Origin: Opitutaceae bacterium
GTDB taxonomy: Bacteria > Verrucomicrobiota > Verrucomicrobiia > Opitutales > Opitutaceae
Assembly (NCBI GenBank): GCA_027482185.1
Contig: JAIXWF010000022.1
Location: 310,001 to 374,000 of the forward strand
Length of the DNA stretch: 64,000 nt
Reading direction: 5' to 3'
Both the position numbers and the translations under genes were made by a program. The first letter of the stretch is position 1. Each line of letters begins with the position of its first letter. The notes under the pieces were generated by a model that was not told where the DNA came from, ran no database searches, and worked only from the letters and a program-made list of their open reading frames with translations. Shown here one piece after another: positions 18,187-26,926 of the stretch.

Positions 18187-18234
18187 AAACGGGATTATCC
18201 CCTGCCCGTTTTCCGAAAATCCACGTCCCTCGTC

Positions 18235-20748
18235 ATGAAAGTACTCAAGAATTCCTTGCTCCGCCGGTTGGCGTTTGTGTGCGCGGCCCTCGGTTTCGCT
18301 GCGATTCCCCAAGTTGGCTTTGCGCAGGATCCGGATCCCGTTCCCACGGTTGAGTACACGCCGACGCTGACTCCGGTCCAGGGCCAGTTGCCGGTCGACA
18401 CTTCGTTCAACGTTTCGATCCGTTCGCCGTTCAACGTGGCGACCGGGGTGAATCTTCCGATCACATTCCTGGTGACGCCGACCACGGTGCCGGACGGGGT
18501 CAGCCCCACGACCGCCATCGGCTATGTCTCCTTCTCCAATCCGATTTCGGGATTGCCGGTCTCGTCGCTGACCTTCACGGGTCCGAACCAAACCCAGACC
18601 GTGCGGGTGCGGGTCAACTATCCGGCAAACGCGGTTCCCGGCACCTATGCCTTCAAGGTCATCGCAGTCGGCTGGACGAACACCGTCGGTCTGCGGAACG
18701 AGGGTTCCGAAATCAACGGCTCCGTGACGGCTCCCGCCGGGGTTCTCAATCCGCCCGAAGTGGTGATTGAAGCCCCGACCGACGCCGAAGTGATCTCGGC
18801 CGCGGCTTCGAGCTTCCCGCTCAACGTCAATTTCCGCTTCCGCGCGACGGTGTCCGGGGCCAATCCCGCGCCGATCACCGCCGCTTCCGCCGAGTTCGGC
18901 GGCGCGACGCTGGCGCTCACCTCCCTCACCGGCCTCGGCACGACGTCGGTCGTCGGCACCGGCACGCTCCGGATCGAGGCGCCCGGCCAATTCAATGTCA
19001 CGGCGCGCGCCACGAACTCCGCGGGCAGCAGCGACGACACCAACGGTTTCCGCGTCGTAGCCACGGCGCAGCCGCCGACCGTCACCATCAATACGCCGAG
19101 CAACGGCGAAATCTTCACGTACCGCTCCGGTTCGGCTCCCGTGCCGGTTGTGGTCGGGTTCACGGCCCGCAGCACCTTCGGCGGCATCCGCACGCTGACG
19201 GCGAAGATCGACGGCGCGACGGTGGCCTTCGCGCCGAACGGCATCGGCACGCTGACGGCGACGGGTTCGATCCCGCTGCAGTATTCGAGCGCGGGCGTCC
19301 ACACCATCGAGGTCACGACCACGGACGACTACGGCACCGACACCGAGACCTCGACCTTCTCGGTGAATGTCGTTTCGCCGACACCCACGATCAGCATCGT
19401 TTCGCCGACCGCGACGACACTGACGCTGCCCGCGGGCGCGACGACGATGTCGGTTCCCTTCAACATCGTCTCCGCCTCCAACAACGGCTTCTTCGTCGAC
19501 GAGGTGGCGGTTTCCTTCGACAACGGCGCCGCGTTCGCGCCCTCGACGACGGGCCTCGGCACCGCTTCGGCCGTTTCGACGGGCACGCTGACCAACGTCG
19601 GCGCCGGCACGCATACCCTGACGGCGACGGTCTACTCGGCCGGGACGGCCCGGGTGTTTGCGACGACCTCCGTGACCTTCACCGTGGCGAGCGCCAATCA
19701 GCCGCCTTCGGTGGTGATCAATTCCCCGGCGGCGGGCTCGACGTTCACGCGGGTCTCCGGCGGACCGGCATTGAGCATTCCCCTTACGTTCACCGGCACG
19801 AGCAACGTCGCCAACGGCGTGATCACGAACCTCAAAGCGACGCTGAACGGCGCCCCGCTCGCCGTCACGTTCCCCGCCAACCAAAAGGTGAGCGTCGGCA
19901 CCGCGACGATGAACGTCACCAACGCCGGCACGTACACGATCGGTGTGACGGCGACCGACGCCTACGGTACGGCCACGGCGACCCGGACCTTTGTCGTGTG
20001 CGTTGTCCAGGGCCGGACGATTTGCGGCGATACGTTCTTCGACATCGACTTCGACGGCCGCGAGGATTGCGGCGAGTTCGGTCTGGGCGGCGTGACGGTC
20101 CGTTTGCTCAACTCGGCGAACCAAGTCATCGCGACGGACGTTTCCGATGCCTGCGGCAACTATTCCTTCAGCAACCTGGCGCCCGGCACCTATGTGGTCT
20201 CCGCGGTCCTCCCGGCCGGACTCAGCGCCACCACGTTGAACGAACGGTCGGTGACGATCGTCGGCAGCAACGTGGTCGTGCCCGATTTCGGTTTCGGGCT
20301 GAACTTCAACGCGATCCGGACGATGACCGCCAATGGCAGCACAATCGGGTTCTGGAAGAACAACCTGGACAAGGCCATCGCCGGGAAGACGAGCGGGATC
20401 CAGGTCAGCAAGTCGACACTGTCCACCTATACGTGCCGGATCGGCGACTTTGCGCTGGAGCCGTTCGATTGCGTTTCTCTCAAGTCGGCCTCCTCGACGA
20501 TGGGGTACTCCGGTTCTTCGCCGACTTCCTTGCTGGCGAAGCAGTTGATCGCCTCCGAATACAATTACCAACACGGGGCATATCTCAACGGCAACCGTAC
20601 CCTCACGATGCTCTTCCTGTGGTGGGGCGAGTACGTGCTCAAGAATCCGAGCCAGTATTCGAGCTCCTACGTGCTTTGGGCCAAGGATTGGTTCGACGCC
20701 TACAATAACAGCCACGGTGGGACGGTGAACGGCCCGGCTTCCCTGTAA
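18235..20748 (+). CDS. Large secreted multi-domain protein with Ig-like repeats and SdrD-B-like domain
   Basis: 837 residues. A Sec signal peptide ends near residue 30 (VGFAQDPDP). From about residue 180 there are at least four beta-sandwich repeats of roughly 100 residues, each opening with a variant of PPTVTINTPSNGEIF and resembling bacterial Ig-like domains. Residues ~597-695 form an SdrD-B-like (Cna-B type) domain: GDTFFDIDFDGREDCGE, then GLGGVTVRLLNS and GNYSFSNLAPGTYVV. The last ~135 residues begin with TIGFWKNN, a module often attached to such domains. No LPXTG, PEP-CTERM or type IX tag is seen, so retention on the cell is unclear. A strong terminator follows. Probably an adhesin or surface-layer type protein. 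Confidence 0.75.
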   Translation: MKVLKNSLLRRLAFVCAALGFAAIPQVGFAQDPDPVPTVEYTPTLTPVQGQLPVDTSFNVSIRSPFNVATGVNLPITFLVTPTTVPDGVSPTTAIGYVSFSNPISGLPVSSLTFTGPNQTQTVRVRVNYPANAVPGTYAFKVIAVGWTNTVGLRNEGSEINGSVTAPAGVLNPPEVVIEAPTDAEVISAAASSFPLNVNFRFRATVSGANPAPITAASAEFGGATLALTSLTGLGTTSVVGTGTLRIEAPGQFNVTARATNSAGSSDDTNGFRVVATAQPPTVTINTPSNGEIFTYRSGSAPVPVVVGFTARSTFGGIRTLTAKIDGATVAFAPNGIGTLTATGSIPLQYSSAGVHTIEVTTTDDYGTDTETSTFSVNVVSPTPTISIVSPTATTLTLPAGATTMSVPFNIVSASNNGFFVDEVAVSFDNGAAFAPSTTGLGTASAVSTGTLTNVGAGTHTLTATVYSAGTARVFATTSVTFTVASANQPPSVVINSPAAGSTFTRVSGGPALSIPLTFTGTSNVANGVITNLKATLNGAPLAVTFPANQKVSVGTATMNVTNAGTYTIGVTATDAYGTATATRTFVVCVVQGRTICGDTFFDIDFDGREDCGEFGLGGVTVRLLNSANQVIATDVSDACGNYSFSNLAPGTYVVSAVLPAGLSATTLNERSVTIVGSNVVVPDFGFGLNFNAIRTMTANGSTIGFWKNNLDKAIAGKTSGIQVSKSTLSTYTCRIGDFALEPFDCVSLKSASSTMGYSGSSPTSLLAKQLIASEYNYQHGAYLNGNRTLTMLFLWWGEYVLKNPSQYSSSYVLWAKDWFDAYNNSHGGTVNGPASL

Positions 20749-20772
20749 GGACACTGCCTCCCTTTCCGCTCC

Positions 20773-20805
20773 GACCGGATCCCATGCGGATCCGGTCTTT
20801 TTTTT
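20773..20805 (+). terminator. Intrinsic terminator
   Basis: A perfect 10-bp stem (GACCGGATCC and its inverse) with a 5-base loop is followed by eight Ts. It closes the transcript of the 837-residue secreted protein. Confidence 0.9.
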
Positions 20806-20814
20806 GCGGCCGAG

Positions 20815-20897
20815 TGCCCGGGGCGGGGCTCGAACCCGCACGCTCTTGCGAGCAAGGGATTTTAAGTCCCTAGTGTCTGCCATTCCACCACCCGGGC
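20815..20897 (-). tRNA. tRNA-Leu (anticodon UAA)
   Basis: An 83-nt class II tRNA on the minus strand. The 7-bp acceptor stem is GCCCGGG with CCCGGGC plus discriminator A; the D-arm region is TGGTGGAATGGCAGACAC; the anticodon loop is CTTAAAA with UAA; the long variable arm is GCTC-GCAA-GAGC; the T arm is GCGGG-TTCGAGC-CCCGC. The 3' CCA is not encoded (the following bases are CTC), so it must be added after transcription. The gene is antisense to the intergenic space before nadD. Confidence 0.95.
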
Positions 20898-21015
20898 CAG
20901 ATCGTGTCGGCAAAGGAATCGAACGAGGCCGGCCGGCACCAGCCAAACTTCGACCCGATCATCGGCGGGGAAATGTGACTTGCGGGGAGTCATCCCCGCA
21001 ACCACGGTCCGCCGG

Positions 21016-21603
21016 GTGAAAATTGGATTCCTTGGCGGGAGCTTTGATCCCGTGCACTTCGGGCATCTCCTCGCCGCCCAGGATGCGTACGAGCAACATA
21101 AGCTGGATCGCTTGATCCTTGTTCCGGCGGCGCAGGCGCCGCTCAAGCCCAATGACGTGCAGTCTTCGGCCGAGGATCGGTTGGCTATGTTGCGCGCCGC
21201 GGTGGAATGGGACAGCCGCTTCGAGATTTCCGACCTGGAGCTGCGCCGGGGTGGCGTCAGTTACACGATCGACTCGGCCCGGCACTTTCGCGCGCTCTAT
21301 CCGCATGATGATCTGTATTGGGTGATCGGCGGCGATCAATTGCCCAAACTGCATCTGTGGAAGGATATCCGCGAGCTGGCGACACTCGTGGAGTTTATCT
21401 TTCTCGAACGCCCCGGTTACCCGGTACGGGCCCAGCCGGATATTCCCGGTCTCCGGCTCCATCGGTGCGACGGCCACCTTTTGGCCATCAGTTCCACGGA
21501 ACTGCGGGATCGCACGCGCCGACGCCTGTCGCTGGATTATTTCGTTCCGCACAAGGCGATTGTTTACATCAACGAGCACGCGCTGTATCGCAACGAGGCA
21601 TGA
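21016..21603 (+). CDS. nadD: Nicotinate-nucleotide adenylyltransferase
   Basis: 195 residues. It adenylates nicotinate mononucleotide with ATP to give deamido-NAD in NAD synthesis. The nucleotidyltransferase motif GGSFDPVHFGH (7-17) and the C-terminal ISSTELR are both present. The GTG at 21016 is chosen because the conserved KIGFLGGSFDP core begins one residue later; a TTG 12 codons upstream gives an atypical extension. The stop overlaps the rsfS start (ATGA), the common nadD-rsfS pairing. Confidence 0.93.
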   Translation: MKIGFLGGSFDPVHFGHLLAAQDAYEQHKLDRLILVPAAQAPLKPNDVQSSAEDRLAMLRAAVEWDSRFEISDLELRRGGVSYTIDSARHFRALYPHDDLYWVIGGDQLPKLHLWKDIRELATLVEFIFLERPGYPVRAQPDIPGLRLHRCDGHLLAISSTELRDRTRRRLSLDYFVPHKAIVYINEHALYRNEA

Positions 21604-22058
21604 AACCCACCACCAAGGCGGCGCTGGAGCTGACAAAAGTTTGCTGCCGGCTCCTGGACGAGAAGAAGGCGGAGCAACTGTCCGTCCTCGATGTGTCCGA
21701 GCAATCTTCGATCACCGACTTTCTGATCGTGGCGACCGCGACCTCGTCGCCGCACCTTCGCGCCCTGCGGGTTGAATTGGAGAAGCTGCTCGATTCCCGC
21801 CAAATCCACCTCGTCGGCGTCGAAGCCCCGCAGGACAGCGGTTGGGTGGTGTTGGATGCCTTCGACGTCATGGTTCACTTGTTCCTTTCGGAAACGCGTG
21901 AACGATATGGTCTTGAGAGGCTTTGGCGCGATGCCTCCGAGATCAACGTGGCCAAGCTATTGGACGTTGCTCCGAAAAAGAAACCGGCACCGGCCAAGAA
22001 GGCGAAGGCGCCGGCCAAGTCCAAGCCGCCGGCACGTACTAAGAAGAAGGCCAAGTAA
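21600..22058 (+). CDS. rsfS: Ribosomal silencing factor RsfS
   Basis: 152 residues. The N-terminal ~110 residues carry the RsfS/Iojap fold (VLDVSEQSSITDFLIVATATS, and DSGWVVLDAFDVMVHLF). The protein binds ribosomal protein uL14 and blocks subunit joining during nutrient shortage. An extra C-terminal tail of about 35 residues is almost pure Lys/Ala/Pro, a histone-H1-like basic extension that probably contacts RNA. Translationally coupled to nadD. Confidence 0.92.
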   Translation: MKPTTKAALELTKVCCRLLDEKKAEQLSVLDVSEQSSITDFLIVATATSSPHLRALRVELEKLLDSRQIHLVGVEAPQDSGWVVLDAFDVMVHLFLSETRERYGLERLWRDASEINVAKLLDVAPKKKPAPAKKAKAPAKSKPPARTKKKAK

Positions 22059-22249
22059 GGGAGGCAACGGGCCCGATGTTCCTTGGCTCTGGCCGGGAAA
22101 TCCCGTGATACGCATAATTACCTAGAGCTGCGTAGATTCCTCCCTTTTTTTACATTGCGCCCTTGGTTCGCGCTGGCAGCTTCTCGCACACTGCTCGCTT
22201 TTGAGCGTTTATCATACTCAGTAAATCGATAGTCCGTATCAAAGTTCAC

Positions 22250-22603
22250 ATGAACCTCCGTAACTCGAAATCCAAGGGCTTCACCCTCGTTGAAATCATG
22301 ATCGTCGTCGTCATCATCGGCCTCTTGGCCGCGATGGCGATTCCCGCGTTCCAGAAGGTCCGCGTTGCTTCGCAGGACAAGGCCGTGCTGAACAACGCCC
22401 GCCAGATGGCCGCCGCCGCCGACCAGTACTATCTGGAAAACGGTGCGACCTCCGCCAACTCGTCCAGCCTCGTCGGTGCGACGAACTACGTGAAGGCCCT
22501 CAACACCGTCGCCAGCGAGACCTATCCCGCCGGCTACACCCAGGGTATCACGATCACGATCACGGGCGTCGCGAATGCCCGCACGATCACGTACGCTCCC
22601 TGA
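22250..22603 (+). CDS. Type IV prepilin-like protein (copy 1)
   Basis: 117 residues. A short basic leader ends in KG/FTLVE (cleavage after Gly10), followed by the hydrophobic N-terminal helix with Glu5 of the mature protein. The short globular part, with DQYYLENG and the C-terminal TITITGVANARTITY, suits a minimal major pilin or pseudopilin. A prepilin peptidase and assembly ATPase must be elsewhere. It has its own strong terminator. About 80% identical in the mature part to the next gene, without gaps. Confidence 0.9.
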   Translation: MNLRNSKSKGFTLVEIMIVVVIIGLLAAMAIPAFQKVRVASQDKAVLNNARQMAAAADQYYLENGATSANSSSLVGATNYVKALNTVASETYPAGYTQGITITITGVANARTITYAP

Positions 22604-22624
22604 AGCTGCGGAATGAAGTTTCCC

Positions 22625-22654
22625 AAGCCGCCCGTTTTTCGGGCGGCTTTTTTT
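22625..22654 (+). terminator. Intrinsic terminator after prepilin 1
   Basis: A 10-bp GC stem (AAGCCGCCCG and its inverse) with a TTTTT loop, followed by a T-run. It separates expression of the two prepilin genes, and can leave the first more highly expressed. Confidence 0.9.
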
Positions 22655-22771
22655 GTGCCTTTGACCTGAGCTCCCGGAGCCCCGAGACTTCCGCCGCCCC
22701 CTTGCGGCGACGCCCGGCCCCGCCCGTTCGCTCGCCGCTTCCGTCCGCCTGTCGCAACCCCCGACTTGCCC

Positions 22772-23125
22772 ATGAAATTCCCGTCCCGCTCCCGTGCCGG
22801 CTTCACCCTCGTGGAGATAATGATCGTTGTCGTGATCATCGGCCTGCTTGCGATGCTCGCCATTCCGGCTTTCCAGAAGGTCCGCACCAATTCGCAGGAC
22901 AAGGCCGTGATGAACAATGCGCGCCAGATGGCGGCGGCCGCCGATCAGTACTTGCTGGAAAACGGCGGGCAGTTTGCGGCGTCGAGCAACCTGGTCGGCG
23001 CGTCCAATTACGTGAAGTCGCTCGGTCAGGTCGCCGGCGAATCCTATCCCGATTTCTACACGCAGGGCGTAACGATCACCATCACCGGGGTCGCGAGTTC
23101 CCGCACGATCACCTATTCGCCGTGA
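22772..23125 (+). CDS. Type IV prepilin-like protein (copy 2)
   Basis: 117 residues from the ATG at 22772; an in-frame TTG two codons upstream is possible. The leader ends RAG/FTLVE at the same position as in copy 1, and both have exactly the same length. Differences concentrate in the loop after LENG and near the C-terminus, as expected for paralogous pilin subunits with different surfaces. No terminator was seen after it. Confidence 0.9.
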   Translation: MKFPSRSRAGFTLVEIMIVVVIIGLLAMLAIPAFQKVRTNSQDKAVMNNARQMAAAADQYLLENGGQFAASSNLVGASNYVKSLGQVAGESYPDFYTQGVTITITGVASSRTITYSP

Positions 23126-23211
23126 TGCCCGGCGGCCCGCGGCCGCAGGACGCGGAGCGGCGCGCTTGCCGCGCACGCGCGCGGGTGTTGGTCTGAGCTG
23201 AACCGATTCCC

Positions 23212-25107
23212 GTGGAACCTGCCGTCACGCCCGCAACGTCCCGTTCGCCCCTGATCGCGGTCCTCGCCGACCGACGCTGCCAGCTGTTCCTGGCTTCGGC
23301 GGCGCTCGCGATCGTGCTCGCGTTCATCGCCGTGCCGGACCGCTGGGCGATCACGTTCGTCTCGCACGCCGGGTTTTGGGTCGTGCTCGTCACGTTCGCG
23401 ATCTGGGTGCATGCTTTGCTGCGGAGTTTCGCCTCCGACTGGGCCGCTTGGTCGTGGCGGCGGGCGGATTGGCTGTCGCTCGGCATCGTCGGACTCGGGA
23501 CGGTCGTGCTCCTCGTCCACGAGCGCTTCGGATTCAAGATCGTCATGGACGAAATCATGCTCCTCGGGACCTCGATGAGCATGCACCTCGACAAGTCCGT
23601 GCTCACGCCGCTGCGCGGCAACGACATCCAGGGCGCGTTCATGATCGTCGAAGGGATCGTCGACAAACGCCCGCTGTTTTTCCCGTTTCTCGTTTCGCTG
23701 CTGCACGATGTTTCCGGCTACCGGCCGGAAAACGCCTTCGTCCTCAACGCCCTCCTCACCGCGGTTTTCCTGTGGCTCGTGTTCGTGATCGGCCGCCTCA
23801 CGGCGGGCCGGATCGGCGGGTGGATCGGCGTCGCGCTCTTTGCCGGCCTGCCGTTGCTGGCGCACAATGCCACGGGCGGCGGGTTCGAATTGTTGAATCT
23901 CGTGATGATCGCGGCGACGCTCCTGCTCGGCCGGCGCTACGTCGAAAGACGCGACGCGGACTCGCTGTCGGCATTCTGCTACGCGGGCATGCTGCTGTCG
24001 CAGGTCCGTTACGAATCGGTGATCTACCTGTTGCCGGTAGCGCTGACGGTCCTGTGGGTCTGGTACCGGGAGGGCCGCGCGTTGTGGCCGTGGCCCGTGT
24101 TGGCGGCGCCGTTGCTGATGGTGCACTATCCGCTCCATCACCGGATCTTCGATTTGCGGGCTTCGTCGTGGGAGATGATGAGCAAGCCCGGGTACTCCGA
24201 GCCGTTTTCGGCGGCGTACATCCCGGAAAATCTGGAGAGCGCGTTGCGATTCTTCTTCGGCCGTGCGTCCGACCAGCCGAATTCCATCGTGCTGTCGGCG
24301 CTCGGGATTCTGGCGGTGCCGTTTTTCGCGTTGTTGCTGGCAAAACGCGTGCGGCGGCTCGGGGAGGAGAATTCGGCGAATGTGACCGTGCTTTTCTTCA
24401 GCGTCGGGCTCGCGCTGCAATTCGCGCTCATGATGTGCTACTTCTGGGGCAAGTTCGACGACGCCGTGATCCGCCGGCTCAGCCTGCCGACGCACCTCGC
24501 GCTGGTGGTCGCGATCCTCTCGGTGCTCCCGCAGTTCTCGCGGCCGATCGTGGTCCGCGTAATTCTCGTCCTGGTCGGCGGTGCCTTGCTCACGCGCAGC
24601 GTGCCTTCCATGGCGGCGCATGCGTACAGCCAGGAGTACCTGCCGGGCCGGGAGACGGCGTGGCGGCGCGAGTTCATGGCGGCGCAGCCGCGGCCGGACT
24701 ACCTGATGATCGACAACGATGCGACGCTGTGGATCACCCACCTCGTGTCGGCGACGCCGACCGTCGTCGCCGTGAAGCGCAAGAACGACCTCGTGTTCCA
24801 CATGCGCAACCGGACGTTCTCCGACGTGTTCGTTTTCCAGCGGCTTACCGTCGATCCGGAGACCGGCAAGCAGACGCTGCGCGAGGGCGACGACCTCGGG
24901 CCGGCCTTCGTGCTCGAGCCCGTGACCGAGCAGCGCCTCCAATTGCTCACGGTCTCGCGGATCAGCCGCGTGAAGGAAATCCGCTCGGCCAGCGAGTCGC
25001 TGACCGCGACGGAGAACGCGGCGCCGCCGCGGACGCCGAAAAACGCCGCCGAGATCGAGAAAGCGCGGCAGCAGTTCCTCGAGAGCTACATGAAGCAGCT
25101 GCCGTGA
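23212..25107 (+). CDS. GT-C-type membrane glycosyltransferase (GT39/PMT-like), pair A copy 1
   Basis: 631 residues, GTG start, about 10-12 hydrophobic segments. An acidic motif in the first large loop (VMDEIMLLGTS) and the DKRPLFFPFLVSLLHD segment resemble the donor/metal-binding first periplasmic loop of GT-C enzymes (DolP-mannosyltransferase, ArnT type), which move a sugar from a polyprenyl-phosphate carrier to a protein, lipid or glycan outside the membrane. The last ~150 residues are soluble. The next gene is a tandem paralogue. Substrate unknown; it sits right after the prepilins, so pilin glycosylation is one possibility. Confidence 0.75.
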   Translation: MEPAVTPATSRSPLIAVLADRRCQLFLASAALAIVLAFIAVPDRWAITFVSHAGFWVVLVTFAIWVHALLRSFASDWAAWSWRRADWLSLGIVGLGTVVLLVHERFGFKIVMDEIMLLGTSMSMHLDKSVLTPLRGNDIQGAFMIVEGIVDKRPLFFPFLVSLLHDVSGYRPENAFVLNALLTAVFLWLVFVIGRLTAGRIGGWIGVALFAGLPLLAHNATGGGFELLNLVMIAATLLLGRRYVERRDADSLSAFCYAGMLLSQVRYESVIYLLPVALTVLWVWYREGRALWPWPVLAAPLLMVHYPLHHRIFDLRASSWEMMSKPGYSEPFSAAYIPENLESALRFFFGRASDQPNSIVLSALGILAVPFFALLLAKRVRRLGEENSANVTVLFFSVGLALQFALMMCYFWGKFDDAVIRRLSLPTHLALVVAILSVLPQFSRPIVVRVILVLVGGALLTRSVPSMAAHAYSQEYLPGRETAWRREFMAAQPRPDYLMIDNDATLWITHLVSATPTVVAVKRKNDLVFHMRNRTFSDVFVFQRLTVDPETGKQTLREGDDLGPAFVLEPVTEQRLQLLTVSRISRVKEIRSASESLTATENAAPPRTPKNAAEIEKARQQFLESYMKQLP

Positions 25108-25123
25108 ACGCTGCGGCCGGCGC

Positions 25124-26926
25124 ATGATTTCGCGTTTGCAGGAACTGCTGGCGGATCGCCGCCTGACGCGCCGGCTGGGCCTGCTGGCCGCGGCGGGCGT
25201 TGCGGCGGTCGCGGTCGGATTCAAGTTGGTGCCGCCGGCGACGATCGAGCGGCTGATCGTGCACGGCGGGTACTACTTCATGCTGGCGGTGTTCGCCGCG
25301 TGGTGCGGTTTCGCGTGGCGCGTGGCGGCGGCGCGACGCGACGCGTGGCTGCCATGGCTGCAACGGCCGACCTGGGTTTTGCCGGCGCTGATCGGCGCGG
25401 CGGCGTTCGCCGTCTGGACGGACGACTTCGCGCACAAAGTGCTGTTCGACGAATACGTGCTGCAGGGCACGGCGTGGCACATGCACGCGACCAAGGAAAT
25501 CGGCGCGCCGATCCGCGCCTACGAATTCGAAGGCACGTGGCTGGCGATCGACACCTTCCTGGACAAGCGGCCGTATTTTTTCACGTTCCTCGTCTCGCTG
25601 CTGCACGACCTGACCGGCTACCGGCTGGAAAACGCCTACGTGCTCAACGTCATTCTCGCCTACGTCACGCTGGGCCTGACCTATTGGCTGGCGCACGCGT
25701 TGACCGGCCGCCGCGGTCCCGCGCTGCTGGCGGTGGGGTTGCTCGCGAGCCTGCCCGTTTTCGGGCAGAACGCGTCGGGCGCGAGCATGGAGATGCACAA
25801 CCTCGCGATGATCGCGGCGGTGATGGCGAGCGCGGTGCTTTACCTGCGGGCGCCCGACGACGACCGGCTGTCGCTGCTGGTGCTGGGCGCGGTGTTGCTC
25901 GCGCAATGCCGCTATGAATCCGTGACCTTTGTCGCGCCGGTGGCGGCGGTCATCGTGTTCGGTTGGTGGCGCGTCGGCCGGCTCGTGCTGCCGTGGCCGG
26001 CCGTGGCGGCGCCGCTGCTGCTGGTGCCGTACGCGTGGCTCGACCGGTTCGTGCAATCCAAGCCGTTGCTCTGGCAATTGCGCGAGGGCGAAACGGCGCG
26101 TTTCGCGTTCCACTACCTGCCGGGCAACCTCGAGGGCGCGCGCAATTTCTTTTTCAATACGTCGCCCGGGCAGCCGAACTCGCTCGTGCTGACATTGCTC
26201 GGCCTGGCCGGCGGCGCATGGGCGACGGTCGCGCTGGTTCGCCGTTGCCGGGCCCGGGCCTGGGCGGTGCCGCCGGCCGCGACGGCGACCGTGCTCTTCG
26301 GCCTGACGGTCGCGGGCAACCTTGCCCTGTTGATGTTCTATTACTGGGCGCGGCTCGACGAACTGATCACGGCGCGGTTTGCCCTGCCTTTCTACTTCGT
26401 GCTCGCCCTCCTGGCGGCGTGGGCGGTGGGCGCGTGGGAAGTGCGGCGCATCCCGGCGCTGCGCGTTGCGCTCGGCGCCTTGGCGCTGTGGTTGGCGGCC
26501 TGCGGCGTGCAGGCGTATGCTCGGCGTTTCTACACGACGCAGAATCTCGTTCTGCAGGAATTGCGCTGGGAACTGGCCCAGATCCGCGAGCAGGCGAAGG
26601 GCGGCCGGCTGCTGGTGGTGACCAACAAGGCGACGATTCCCTATCTGCTGGAGCGGGTCTCGGCGGTGAACACCGCGCTGGCCCAGGGGCGGGCGGCCCA
26701 GATCAAATGGCACCTCGAGCAAGGGACGTTCCGCGAGGTCGTGACGGTCCAGGTCCTGCGGCCGACTTCGGCGGAGGGCGACATCATCGTCGCGCCGGAC
26801 GACCGCTTGCCCGACAGCTTCAAGCTGCAGCCGATCGCGCGGAAGCGGTTCGGCGGCCGCTGGATTTTGATCAGCCGCGTGACGGCAATCGAATTGTCGC
26901 CGGCGCCGGCGGTCAGCGGCCAGTGA
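25124..26926 (+). CDS. GT-C-type membrane glycosyltransferase (GT39/PMT-like), pair A copy 2
   Basis: 600 residues. Colinear with the preceding protein: VLFDEYVLQGTA against VMDEIMLLGTS, DKRPYFFTFLVSLLHDLTGY against DKRPLFFPFLVSLLHDVSGY, and a similar C-terminal soluble part. It starts 16 bp after its neighbour, so the two are probably co-transcribed. Its 3' end overlaps the converging gene at 26913-28928 by 14 bp. Confidence 0.75.
   Translation: MISRLQELLADRRLTRRLGLLAAAGVAAVAVGFKLVPPATIERLIVHGGYYFMLAVFAAWCGFAWRVAAARRDAWLPWLQRPTWVLPALIGAAAFAVWTDDFAHKVLFDEYVLQGTAWHMHATKEIGAPIRAYEFEGTWLAIDTFLDKRPYFFTFLVSLLHDLTGYRLENAYVLNVILAYVTLGLTYWLAHALTGRRGPALLAVGLLASLPVFGQNASGASMEMHNLAMIAAVMASAVLYLRAPDDDRLSLLVLGAVLLAQCRYESVTFVAPVAAVIVFGWWRVGRLVLPWPAVAAPLLLVPYAWLDRFVQSKPLLWQLREGETARFAFHYLPGNLEGARNFFFNTSPGQPNSLVLTLLGLAGGAWATVALVRRCRARAWAVPPAATATVLFGLTVAGNLALLMFYYWARLDELITARFALPFYFVLALLAAWAVGAWEVRRIPALRVALGALALWLAACGVQAYARRFYTTQNLVLQELRWELAQIREQAKGGRLLVVTNKATIPYLLERVSAVNTALAQGRAAQIKWHLEQGTFREVVTVQVLRPTSAEGDIIVAPDDRLPDSFKLQPIARKRFGGRWILISRVTAIELSPAPAVSGQ

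Larger units (their letters stand above)
17811..18234. other. 424-bp divergent intergenic region
   Basis: No convincing gene here. It separates the starts of two divergently transcribed large secreted-protein genes and must carry both promoters. The central part (about 17960-18200) is clearly richer in A/T than its surroundings and holds an ATTAGG-N8-CCTAAT dyad, a third CCTAAT half-site and a small GGGATTATCCC palindrome. I see no riboswitch that I can name. Confidence 0.6.

Noticed and set aside
18181-20946. A 921-codon open frame on the minus strand
   Set aside because: Antisense to the adhesin-like gene, Arg/Gly-rich without a recognisable fold, and it runs through the terminator and tRNA gene.
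22160-22240. Sigma-54 promoter before prepilin 1
   Set aside because: GG and GC elements are present (near TGGCAGCTTCTCGC) but spaced 9 instead of 10 bases, with poor match to the -12 element.
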